A stretch of DNA of 64,000 bases from Beta vulgaris subsp. vulgaris (taxonomy: Eukaryota > Streptophyta > Magnoliopsida > Caryophyllales > Amaranthaceae): contig NC_079210.1 in the NCBI RefSeq assembly GCF_026745355.1, positions 23,784,268 through 23,848,267 of the forward strand, written 5' to 3'. Below are positions 10,140 to 20,400 of the stretch, one piece after another (position 1 is the first letter of the stretch; every line of letters starts with the position of its first letter). The position numbers and the translations under genes are program-made. A model generated the notes under the pieces. That model worked only from the letters and a program-made list of their open reading frames with translations. It did no database searches and was not told the DNA's origin.

Positions 10140-11353
10140 ATAGAGCTTGACATTGTCACACACAAACTCAACGTCGACACTAGCTATAAGCCTGTAAAAC
10201 AAAAGAGACGAAAATTCTCCCCCGAACAAAATCAAATTATCAACAACGAGGGCCATAGATTGATCGACACCGGTAAGGTAAGGGAAGTTAAGTATCCTGA
10301 TTGGCTAGCTAACTTCGTTGTTGTAGGAAAAAAGAACGGCAAGTGGCGAGTTTGCATCGACTTTACTCATCTTAACAAAGCTTGCCCAAAAGATTCGTTC
10401 CCGTTGCCTCACATCGACGCCTTAGTAGATGCTACCGCTGGGTACGAACTGTTAACATTCATGGATGCGTTCTTCGAGTACAACCAGATACTCATGTATC
10501 AGAAGATCAGGAAAAGACGTTGTTCGTTACTGACCATGGTATCTACTGCTACAAGGTCATGCCATTCGTATTGAAGAACGTCGGCGCCACCTACCAACGC
10601 CTTGTCAATGCCATGTTCAAATACCAGATAGAGGACACCATGGAAGTATATATCGATGATATGTTGGTGAAGTCGAAGGCCACAAGCGATCACTTCTCAC
10701 ATCTACAACAATCATTCAACGTCATCAGAAGGTATGACATGAAATTAAACCCTATTCAATGTTCTTTTGGAGTTTCAGCAGGCAAATGTTTGGGATACAT
10801 AGTCACACAACGTGGCATCAAAGCTACTCCCAACCAGATCAAAGCCATCCTCAACATCCAATCCCCAAGGAACCTGAAGGAGGTACAAAAGCTTACCGGT
10901 CGTGTCGCCGCGCTGAATCGATTCATCTCCAAATCATCCGACAGGTGTCGACTATTCTATAACGTTCTGAAGAAGAACGAAGGCTTTGAGTGGACTGACG
11001 AGCATGAGCAGGCATTACAAGACCTCAATCAATATCTAATGACGCCGTCGTTACTATCTAAGCCATCCATCGACGAGCCACTACAGCTTTACGTCACCGT
11101 CAGCGAATCTTTGGTCAGCGCCATTTTAGCCAGAGAAGGACAGGAGGGGCAGTCGCCTGTTTATTATGTAAGTAAAGTCCTCGTTGACGCCGAAACCATG
11201 TATTCTTCCTTCGAAAAGCTCGTCCTAACATTAGTGGCAGCGTCCAAAAAACTGAAACATTATTTTGAGGCACATGCCATACATGTGAAAACTAACTATC
11301 CCATTCAGTCTATCTTAAGACGACCAGAATTAAGAAGGCGAATGAGTAAGTAG
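10140..11353 (+). pseudogene. Tat reverse transcriptase and RNase H
   Basis: RT begins around 10140 (HKLNVDTSYKPVKQKRR) and continues in the 10260-10574 frame with WLANFVVVGKKNGKWRVCID, NKACPKDSFPLPHIDALVDA and LLTFMDAF. A frameshift near 10490 moves to the frame open to 11353, with catalytic VYIDDMLVKSK, CSFGVSAGKCLGYIVTQRGI (fingers-connection) and the RNase H lead EPLQLYVTVSESLVSAIL, PVYYVSKVL, YSSFEKLVLTLVAASKKLKHYF. In the fingers-palm motif the usual LSFMDAYSGYNQI is read LTFMDAFFEYNQI. The polymerase cannot be made intact because of the frameshift. Confidence 0.87.
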
Positions 11354-11439
11354 GCGATCACCCTCAATAGTTATGACATCACGTATCAACGCGAACGACA
11401 ATGAAATCACAGGCTTTAGCAGATTTTGTGGCTGACTTC

Positions 11440-11850
11440 AGCCCAGAACTGGAGGTGTCAGAGCAAAGCGAGGTAACTATGCTAGATTTAATATGATTAA
11501 CAATAAATGGATCCAACATGTAGATGCATCCTCCATTTTCGAGGCGCTGGACTCGGAATATTACTAAAGTAGCCACAAGGGAACATCATAGCCCAATCAA
11601 CTGCGATTTCAAAGCTACCAACAACGAACCAGAGTATGAAGCATTGTTAGCTGGGTTGACGTTGGATAAAGACTTGAAAACTAACGAAATTGAAGCATAC
11701 AATGATTCATTACAAATTGTTAGTCTAATCAAAGGAGAATTCGCCGCCAAAGATTCCAAAATGATGGCGTACTTGGACGCCATTCACTTAAAGGTAAAAT
11801 CATTTACAAGTTTTAACATTCATCAAATCCCCAGGGACCAAAATACGTAG
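11440..11850 (+). pseudogene. Second (archaeal-type) RNase H of the Tat element
   Basis: The segment 11590-11840 reads CDFKATNNEPEYEALLAGL, then EAYNDSLQIVSLIKGEF and HQIPRDQNT followed by an in-frame stop before ADALANI. NNEAEYEAL and the S-Q-L/IV core are diagnostic of the additional RNase H in Tat elements. The upstream strand with WxxxxDASS-like residues (NKWIQHVDASSIF at 11500-11535) is in another frame. It lies between RT-RH and integrase as expected. It is broken by frameshift and nonsense codons. Confidence 0.8.
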
Positions 11851-12139
11851 GCAGATGCATTAGCCAACATCGGCTCATTCATGAGGAAGTCAGGTCTCAA
11901 GAATATACCTATAGTGCATCTCCCAACGCCAATAGTTGGTCGGCCAGTCGACAATAGCGACGTCAACGAAGTCACGACGCCATCACAAAGTTAGCAGACG
12001 CCGATCATTTCATACCTTAAAGACGACGTCCTTCCCGGAGATAAATTACATGCCCGAAAGGTACGTTTTAAATCTTCAATGTACGTTCTGCTTGACGGTG
12101 TCCTTTCCCTTAAGACAGTTGCGGGACCTTATATGAGAT

Positions 12140-13240
12140 GCCTTGACGGCAACGAATGCCAATAAGTGGTTCAAGAAATGCACGACAGAAGCTGTGGCAA
12201 CCACTCGGGTGGACGTAGCCTATCTAACAGGACCTTGCGTATGGGATACTATTGGCCGACGTTGCATTTTGATGCCAACGAATATGCTAAAAGATGCGAT
12301 GCATGCCAGCGATATGCAGCCATGTCGCATAAACCTGTGGAGAAGTTGCATCCTACTACCTCGTGGCCTTTCATGAGATGGGGGATGGACATTGTTGGCA
12401 AGCTGCCCTAAGCACTTGGGAAAAAAGTATTCATGTTAGCTTTAACTAACTACATCTCAAAATGGATCGAAGCCGACTCTTTTACTCAGGCACGCGACAA
12501 GGAAGTTATTACTTTTATATGGCGAAATATCATTTGCATGTTCGGAGTCCCTTCGGAAATCATCTGCGACAACGGTTCTCAGTTCATTAGTACCCCTACA
12601 CGAAACTTCTTGGCGAAACGGAATATACAATTAAGCACGCAAAGGCAAGATACTCACAGACAAACGGACAAGTTGAATCGAGTAACAAATCAATCATCAA
12701 AGTTAACAAACAACGCCTCAAGGCAGCCAAGGGAAAGTGGGCAGAGTAGCTTTTGTCGATCCTTTGGGCAAATAGAACCACTCCCAGGACGACGACGGGG
12801 CATACGTCGTTCTCCTTAGTATATGGCTGTGAAGTAGTTCTACCGCCGGAAGTACGCATACCAACTGCAAGGTACGGGCTACTGACGCCAGAGAGAAACG
12901 AGGAAGAAATGAGTCATCACCTCGTCACTAGTGAGGAGTTGAGAGAAGCTACACTTATCGCATGGCGTCACAGCAACAAATAGTCGCCAAGAGCTTCGAC
13001 AAAAATGTCAGGGCCAAAACGTTCAAAGGAGGAGACTAGGTCCTTAGGGAAGTCTTTCGAAACACCAAGGAACTCAATGCCGGAAAGTTGGCGCCAGCTT
13101 TAGAAGGCCCGTATCGTATCCAAAAGATAGTGGGTAATGGCGCCTATAGGTTGTGCGGTAAAGAAGGTAAACAAATCCCAAAGAGTTGGAACGCCGTCCA
13201 CCTTAAACGTTACCATTTTTTATCCTTGTATCAGTTAACA
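12140..13240 (+). pseudogene. Tat integrase
   Basis: The zinc-binding end is seen at 12225-12400 (MGYYWPTLHFDANEYAKRCDACQRYA, then PFMRWGMDIVGKLP), a stop interrupts, and the core resumes at 12433 with LALTNYISKWIEADSFTQA, FGVPSEIICDNGSQF (second catalytic Asp) and a shifted QTNGQVE-equivalent near 12660. The C-terminal part at 13000-13240 reads GPYRIQKIVGNGAYRL and WNAVHLKRYHF. There is no chromodomain, in keeping with Tat. It would insert the DNA copy into the genome. Frameshifts near 12630 and 12980 disable it. Confidence 0.8.
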
Positions 13241-13933
13241 TAACGGACGCCATTGAAGGTAAGTAATACGCCATTTTAATTTCGGTATAGTCATCTTGTT
13301 CCTAGTGACGCTGCCTCTATGACGTCGTTTTTTTACTTATCACTAACCTAAAGATTTGAGAATTATTGATGGCATCAACAATTATCTTATCACGTGTTGA
13401 AGGAAAGCAGGCCCACTCGACGTCGGACCCTCGATGACACTACATTTACGATCACTTGACGTCATTACAAGGGCAACGTACAAGCCTATAGCTGACACAC
13501 GTCAATGCCTCGTGATGTCAAGTGAACTGACGTAGCTTCTACACAATAAAGGAAAATACATTAGAGAAGCTTATCACATGCAATAGACCAAATGGAAGTG
13601 CTAATAACCTCTTCATTGCAACTAATAATAACTGGGTCTCAATGAAAAAGGTACCTAACACATGCATACACTTGCGCGCATAATTACACATACGGAATGC
13701 ATTCATGACAAATATAACTTACTACATTAACACACGAATCAAAAGTTAAAGGGTTACCATGAAGGTCGAAAACACACAAGCTAAAAACTAAAGCATCGTT
13801 AAACAGGTGCCCTAGCACTACCATACAACATAAAACAAAATATCCAAATTTGGCGACATAACACCACCAAAATCAATTACACGCTAACTATTTTTCTTTA
13901 GGTGTCACAGCACCTTGCAGGAATTAAAAGAGG

Positions 13934-15753
13934 CTAAGCAGCTTCAGTAGTATCGTCATTGACGCCAGAATCAACAGTAGCAGCAGTATCGTTTGCATCG
14001 ACACCGTCGGGACGAAGATCTTCAGGGGTTCTAAATACTTCTATGAATTGCCTGACGCCGACCTTTAGGGTCCATGACGACGTCTGCCCTTCCATGAATT
14101 GCTTCATCAGCCTCACCTTGGTCTTCCAAGTATAGCGGTTGGCGACGTCAACCAACTCTTCACGAAGGCCCGCCACCGTCAACTCCATCTCTTCCTTCAA
14201 CGACGTCATCTCCATTGCTTGAGCAGCATTCAACTCCTTTTCCTTGGCAACTTCTGCAGTGAGATCTTTAACTTTCTTCTCGGCCGCTGTCAAAGTTGTG
14301 GTAGACCTTTCCCATTTCTCGCGTAGAGTCTTACACTCCTTCTCTAATATGATGGCTATGGAGCGCAGAGCCAAGGAGTTTTGGACAGCCTACATGAATC
14401 AACGCCGTCAGAAGGTACATCTATTCATGAAACAACAAATATGTATTAAAAACTTACATGAATCTGCAGAGTAATCCATTCGCTCGCCACTATCGTCAAT
14501 GGCAAACTGGCCAGACGGCGTTGTGGAGCGGGAAATGTCAGTTTCTCTGCCATCGGGAAGATAGTCGGCGCATTAATCTCACAGGAGTTCTTTGGAAGGG
14601 TGATGGTGAAAGTCTCTCCCTCTTGCAACAGTGTCCTTGCAGGCTTGGGGACTTCGGCATATGCGGACGTCTTGGCGACTTTGGAAGGAACCATTGTGGA
14701 TGGCGTCATTGCCAGCCTCCTGAGGATTGCTTCCTTTTCTTAGCCTATTCCAAACATTTCTGATTCGGAGAGGACGACGCTGGGTGTTCTGGATCTAGTG
14801 GACATGGTGTTTTTTGGAAAATCATAAACGACGTCAATACAAAGATCCAACACAAAAACAGAAAAAGTTCTAAAATAGTTCGGGGAAGGAGAGGATTGAG
14901 TACCTGACGCCATAAATGGAGATGTATTGTTCGTTGGCTTTTTGGTGTTGTTGGTACGTTCATCGGTAAACTGGGGTAGGTGTCGTCCTCGAATACGGAG
15001 AACTCAAATTTGTTTCTGAATGTCCGTTCCTTAGCCGAGTATTTTCTGCAACAAGTGTTTAACCTTCGTCCTTGTGTAGTCTGTTTCTTCATTCTTCAAG
15101 GGTAGCAATTCTGTAAAAATAAAAGAAATCAAATGGCATCAACAACATATTCAAGCAACAACATATCAAAGTAGATGGTAGTTACCTCCGGCATTCCACT
15201 CTTCGCGCAATAATTCGTAAGTTTTCCCTATTGATTTCTTATTCACAAAAACGTATCTTTTATTCCACCCTCTGTCATTGGCCTCAGAATTCGACTAAAG
15301 AATGACGCTCAGATTTCAAGAAAAAGGTGTATCTTGTGTTTTCAACCTTCTTAACCTCATACAAATATAATAGATCTTCTAGCCCAAAGTCCATATTCAT
15401 GTCACTTGTTAACTTATCAATTACATGAACTACCCTCCAAGCCAGGGGTATAATCTAGGCAGGGCTGACTTGCATGGCCGTCAGAAGTTGAGTCATTAAG
15501 GGGTTGAAGGGAAATTTATACCCAATCTTGAACTTTTGTCGGGGTGTTCGTCCACATTAGGAACCCTAACTTTTGTGGAAATAGGGAGGCCGAATTTCTC
15601 CAAGAATGGAGCTACTTCATCCTCAGAAAATTCACTAGCCACACCTTGCCCCCCAATAACCCCCGCATCAACAACAATTACCCTTTCAGCATTTTTCACA
15701 GTTTTAGGGGCTCTTTTAGCCTTCCTAATTTTGGGATTCTCTTTAGGTGCCAT
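13934..15753 (-). CDS. Antisense spliced ORF inside the Tat element (aORF)
   Basis: Opposite strand to pol, between integrase and the 3' LTR. It starts at the ATG at 15753 (MAPKENPKIRKAKRAPK, basic), then ..FSEDEVAPFLEKFGLP. After a one-base frameshift near 15500 come PFNPLMTQLLTAMQVSPA, PLAWRVVHVIDKL, DLLYLYEVKKV and RGWNKRYVFVNKK, a pattern like the plant-transposon domain Transposase_28 (PF04195). Two introns have good borders and keep the frame: GTAACT at 15185 to TTTTTACAG at 15111, and GTAAGT at 14457 to ATGTAG at 14390. A further donor GTACTC is at 14903. The last exon (14389-13934) encodes a coiled coil (LEKECKTLREKWERS onward). Function is unknown; antisense ORFs with this domain are reported for Tat elements. 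Frameshifts suggest this copy is dead. Confidence 0.68.
14390..14457 (-). other. Second intron of the antisense Tat ORF (68 bp)
   Basis: Donor GTAAGTTTTT and acceptor TTGATTCATGTAG on the minus strand. The downstream exon opens AVQNSLALRSIAIILEKE and runs open to the stop at 13934. Confidence 0.6.
15111..15185 (-). other. Intron of the antisense Tat ORF (75 bp)
   Basis: On the minus strand the exon ends NAGG codons at GGAG, then GTAACTACC, and the intron closes with a pyrimidine-rich stretch TTTTATTTTTACAG. Joining the exons gives EEWNAG then ELLPLKNEET without a stop. The short length and AT-richness fit a plant intron. Confidence 0.6.
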
Positions 15754-16040
15754 GAAAATAACCTAAAGATTCAGAGAAAGAGGAGGTTACCTGGTTTTAT
15801 GGTCGAACGAAACTGACGAAATGCTTGAATGGCCGAAATTCTTGAGCTTTGAAGACGCAACGATTTTTGAAGAGAGAGAATGAGAAGAAAGGAGAAGGTG
15901 AAAGGGTGAAGTTATGATGGGACAAGACTTAAATAAGGATGGCGTGGGAAGTTGGTAACAACAAGCGGTTGTTTCTAGGCAAATAATTGACGGTTATCTT
16001 CAAAGCGGTTTTAGGACATCACACGTCAATTAGGGGTAAT

Positions 16041-16618
16041 TGTTGGGCCCAGTATTTTGCATCTTTGCGGTATTATGGGTCACATTTAAATAAAGGAGAT
16101 AAGGGGCTTTGGTTATCAAAGACGTGAAGGAGTTAAGTAGCAGATAAACACCCACGATACGACAATTGAGAAGAAAAAGGAAGCAGTTGCATATTCACTG
16201 ACGTGGCTCGCTCAAGGAGGAATAGGGCAACGACTATTTAGATTTTTCCTTATTGTACATATATCTCATGTAATTTAGGTCATCTCTCTCATTAACTCAC
16301 ATCGACTCAACACTCTAATATTCCTCTCATTATCTAGCCTTTCATTGTTTCTCTTTGCTGTGAAGAGGAGAAAAGAGTGTCATTGTAATCATTCATTTGT
16401 ATTGACGACGTCAGCCTTATAGTGGATTGGTGATAAAGAGTATAACCCGCGGTTTTTCCCATCATTTAGGTTTTCCAGCGTCAACAATTCGTTTGTTCTT
16501 TCTTGCTTTGCTTTCGTCATTTACATTCGTTACTTGATTGAATAACTTGATTGAGTATAGATCTTATTGTTGGTTCCTCTTTTCCTTTTGCGTACTTAGT
16601 ACAAAATCGGCATAAACA
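16041..16618 (+). repeat. 3' LTR of the Tat element (578 bp)
   Basis: Begins TGTTGGGCCC at 16041, after purine-rich AATTAGGGGTAAT, and ends CATAAACA at 16618. The last 34 bp match the 5' LTR stub at 7737-7770. TGTT at the start and AACA at the end are inverted. A TATA-like TATATC at 16259 and the R/U5-like segment (CTCTCATTAACTC onward) fit an LTR promoter. The exact start is an inference because only the LTR end has a second copy in the window. Confidence 0.75.
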
Positions 16619-17497
16619 ATAATCTCTCAAAAATAAAACATGTAAATGACACTTTTGCCTTCACATCTTCAACTCCTGCCTTATTTGCATCAAATGGCTT
16701 TGGTTAGTTTGTGAATTTGCAGCATCACCACGCAACATACCTTCTTCCTCTCATCTCATTATGTGATTGTTGTTGAACCACACGAAATACTGACATTATT
16801 CACACTTGAAATACGCTTTCCTTAGATTGCGTTGTGAATGTGAGATATGCAATTTCGCCAATTTTGGAGGACTACGGTTACATTTTGGTGCAAAAAATTC
16901 ATGCTCATTTCCTGCAGCAATTGATGAAGAGTAAGAGGAAGATAATTTTTTGTGTTGCAAGGAGATATGAAAATCTGAGGAAAAGTGGTTGCAAATTGAA
17001 ATTGAGGAAGAGAGACAATTTGAGGGCTGATATAAACAAACTCCAGATTTCTTGGCGGGCAAAAATAAAAGAAAACAATCCAATAAATGTAATAAACGTA
17101 TAACACTAACGAAAGGTTAATGACAAAGATAATTTGTGTAACATTTAAGAAGTTAAGGGGCATAATATAGAAAGTTTAAAAAATTGCGGTACAATAGAAA
17201 ATCAAAAACCACGGGTTACGATATAGAAAAACCCAAAAATCTAATTTGACGCCTAATGCATTTATGCGTGTGTTTATCACTTTGTTGATCCATTAAAAAA
17301 ACTCGTGTCATCATTTATAAAACCGATTTCATTCAAGGCATCTTTTGGAGCTCCCAAGCTGAAGTTATCTTCCGTCTTCTGCCACCTTCTTTTTCGCCTT
17401 ATCTGCAAACCCTAACTTTCGCCTCAACCATTCTTCCTTCTCCTTCTCCAGCAATCAATTTATTCTTCCCCAATTCGAGCTTTTCTTTTGTGTTTTC
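16619..17497 (+). other. Intergenic region and probable 5' UTR of the DUF1421 gene
   Basis: No supported gene between the Tat LTR and the DUF1421 start codon. Two overlapping short minus-strand frames (16796-17163) have no recognisable domain and biased composition. The last 160 bp before the ATG (C/T-rich: CTTCCGTCTTCTGCC, CTCCTTCTCCAGC) look like a plant 5' leader. A clear TATA box is not obvious. Confidence 0.5.
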
Positions 17498-20400
17498 ATG
17501 GCGTCTGGATCTTCCGGTCGACCTAGCTCGGGTTCCAAAGGCTTCGATTTTGCTATGATATACTCTGCTCTTACGAAGACTTCGCTAACCAAGAATCCGC
17601 TAATGGAGGTCACTCCGATCCGTCTCTCGGAGCTAATTCTGGCAAGGTATTTCTTAAATATTTAACATTTTTGGACTCTTTCTGGGTTTTTTTTTTTTTT
17701 TTGAGTTGATGATTCCTTTTGTTTTTTGGGATTTTTGATTTGCGAGCTATGGTTTTTATCAGATCCTTTTATATTAGGGATTTATTGAAGTGGTTGACTT
17801 TTTTTGTGTGTTGTATGTGAAAATCTCTTATCTTCGGGTTTGGTGTTGTGGTTGATTTCGGTGCTTTGGAAGTAGTTTTGTGGTGATTTTTACCAGGATT
17901 GTGGCCGAATTAGTTTCGAGTCGGGTGATAAATAAGCTCGGGAACTATGATGCTTTATTTATTTTTACTGCTTTTGAAGTTGTAGAATAAGAGTTTAGTT
18001 TTATTTGTAATTCTTATTTGTTGACCCGGGTTCAAAATTGAGGATTTTGAGGCAAATTGTTGCTTTAATCTTATCTAATGTTTTCCCCCATTGGTTAATC
18101 TATGTTGGTGCATTTGCTTACTATGTTTTGTAGTTGTATGGGATTTAGTCTATGTCACATTTGTGTTTAAATATACGGATAATTAGTTTGAGGAGTGTGA
18201 TTAACATAGATATTTTCAGCTAGAATGGAGGGTTTCGTTGGTAATGTTGGTGCTTCTTAAGCAATTTTGTTCCTGGTGTTGAGGTGTCTTCTTTATAGTA
18301 TATGTTCTTCTCTTCAAAGATACGAGTGAATTCACATTTTGCAATCTGGTTGATGATCTAGTTGAAATAATTGAAAATTCTGTTCTGAAATTGAGCAAGC
18401 TAAATTATAACAACTGTTGATTGCGTACAATTCTATCATTAGATAAAGCTGCATGCTTGATGGTCTGAATTTGAGTTTTTGATGTATCCTTTTCGAGCTG
18501 GCAACGATTGTGGTCTGAATTTCAAATTTTTTATGCTGAAGGTGAAAATGCTGCCGGGAGTTGTGAAACTTGACAAAGTTGTGGTTTATGAGTAGAAATT
18601 GGAGTTTTTTTTTCCATTTGGTAAAAGTAAACCTAATCTGAGGCTTTGCTTTGAAATCTTGCTAACTACCCCTCCCATCTTCATGTGTTAGGTTAGGTAG
18701 GTATGGAGTCTTAATCTTCACACTTCTAGACATGTTCGACCCAACTTGGTGGTGGTGGTGGTAGCCTTCTTTTATCTGCTTGTAGACATGACCTTAGTAG
18801 TGGTTGTTGTGTAAAATGATATGACTTATTGTTAGTCTAAATATTGTTCTACCCCTCTGACCTTCTCTCCCCCTTCCCTAATTAAAAAAAAGAAAAATTT
18901 TCTTTGGTCGGTTCGAGAGGAAGTGAATATTAATCTATATCCATGATTGTTGGTATAAAATAAATTTGTTGACTTGCAAACAAGTCAATACACATCCAAT
19001 AGTTTTGATACTGAATGCCACGGGAGGTTTAGTCCCTAGGATTACCGGTTTTAATTAGATAAACCTTGTCAACGTACTTTGTTACAATTCAATTAATGAT
19101 TAAACTACAACACCTATTAAATTCATACGAAATGCAATAAATAGAGCAATCAATAATTAATTTTTTAATTAAAGCAAAATATTTCCATACATACCAAAAA
19201 CTTTAAGAAATATTTTACAACACATAAAAGTAAAAGCCAGGACAACTAAAGGGAAAGCCGGAAGGCTGTTACCTCCATGGTTTCTTGATTCAATCGGAAA
19301 ATTACAGATTTTGGTGCCAGAACATGTTCTAAGTATAAGGAACTAAACTATAACCCCGGAAGGGGTTGGCCTAGACTTAGGCTACGCTAAGAAGAGAGTA
19401 AATGCAAGTTGTTGTGTGTTGTTCGTTGTCTTCTGCTTGATGATCGTTCCTCTATTTATAGAGAAATGTGTTAGGTAACTTCCGTGCTTTCCTGGAGGGA
19501 AAACATTTGAATCATCTTTGATTCAAATCTCAATCGTTTTCTGGCGTCGAATAACTGTGGCCTTGCCTGTTCTTCCTTATGTGGTTCCGTCTCAAGATTG
19601 TTCTTTAACCATCTGAACTTTTACTATTCTTGACTTTCATCTCCTGATGGTCTTGACGATCTTCTTCTGTTGACTTTGACCTATGTTGACTTCGTCCAAT
19701 GGGCTTTATGCTCTATTTGGCCTTCATATTAAGGCGAAGTTGAACCTTTTGAGGTCCAATACAATGTTCCATAATAAATGCTACCGTACATCTAAAAATG
19801 GTGGTAACAGTGGCATATGTAGTATTTCATTTGCTGCAACAATGTTTGATGCAACTTTGGTGTAGGAGTGGAGCTATTGTAGCTTATAGTTCCCTTGTTG
19901 TTCCATTACCCTTTTCTTTATTGTTGTTATTTCACCTGTTGTGGTCAATGAAGATCTCTTTTTTCTGTTAATTAAATTTCTGATTTTGATCTTGGTTGAG
20001 CAGGATTTTCAGAAAAGCAGAATCTCAAGGTCATCAGTGTTCCCTACAACTAATGCCTACAGTCAGCTGGAGGAACCTTTGAGTCAAGAACTGATATCAG
20101 CAGTTGAAAGGACCATGAAAAAGTATGCTGACAATCTCATGCGCTTCCTGGAGGGAATTAGTTCCCGTCTGTCACAGTTGGAATTATATTGCTACAACCT
20201 TGACAAGTCAATTGGGGAAATGCGTTCTGATTTAGGCCGTGATCACAGTGAAGCAGATTCGAAGCTAAAATTTCTAGAGAAGCATCTTCAAGAAGTAAGT
20301 TATTTTCATTTGACATTCTAGCTGGATATCATAACCAGTCTAACTCATTTCTGTAGGAAGCTATTTATGATCCAGACACTGCCTTCTTTGGCATTAATTT

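Larger units (their letters stand above)
7730..16618 (+). mobile_element. Ty3/Gypsy retrotransposon, Tat lineage, with antisense gene
   Basis: Plus-strand order: LTR stub (7730-7770), primer-binding site, gag, protease, RT-RNase H, a second archaeal-type RNase H, integrase without chromodomain, an antisense coding region, and a 3' LTR (16041-16618). The extra RNase H between RT-RH and integrase is the hallmark of Tat-type Gypsy elements. The 5' LTR is cut by Copia-2, so its remainder lies left of the window. All sense ORFs are broken by stops and frameshifts, so the copy is not autonomous. Confidence 0.88.

Noticed and set aside
16796..17163. Overlapping 90-113 residue frames upstream of the DUF1421 gene
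   Set aside because: Mutually overlapping on both strands, no motif, no start context, AT-rich chance ORFs.
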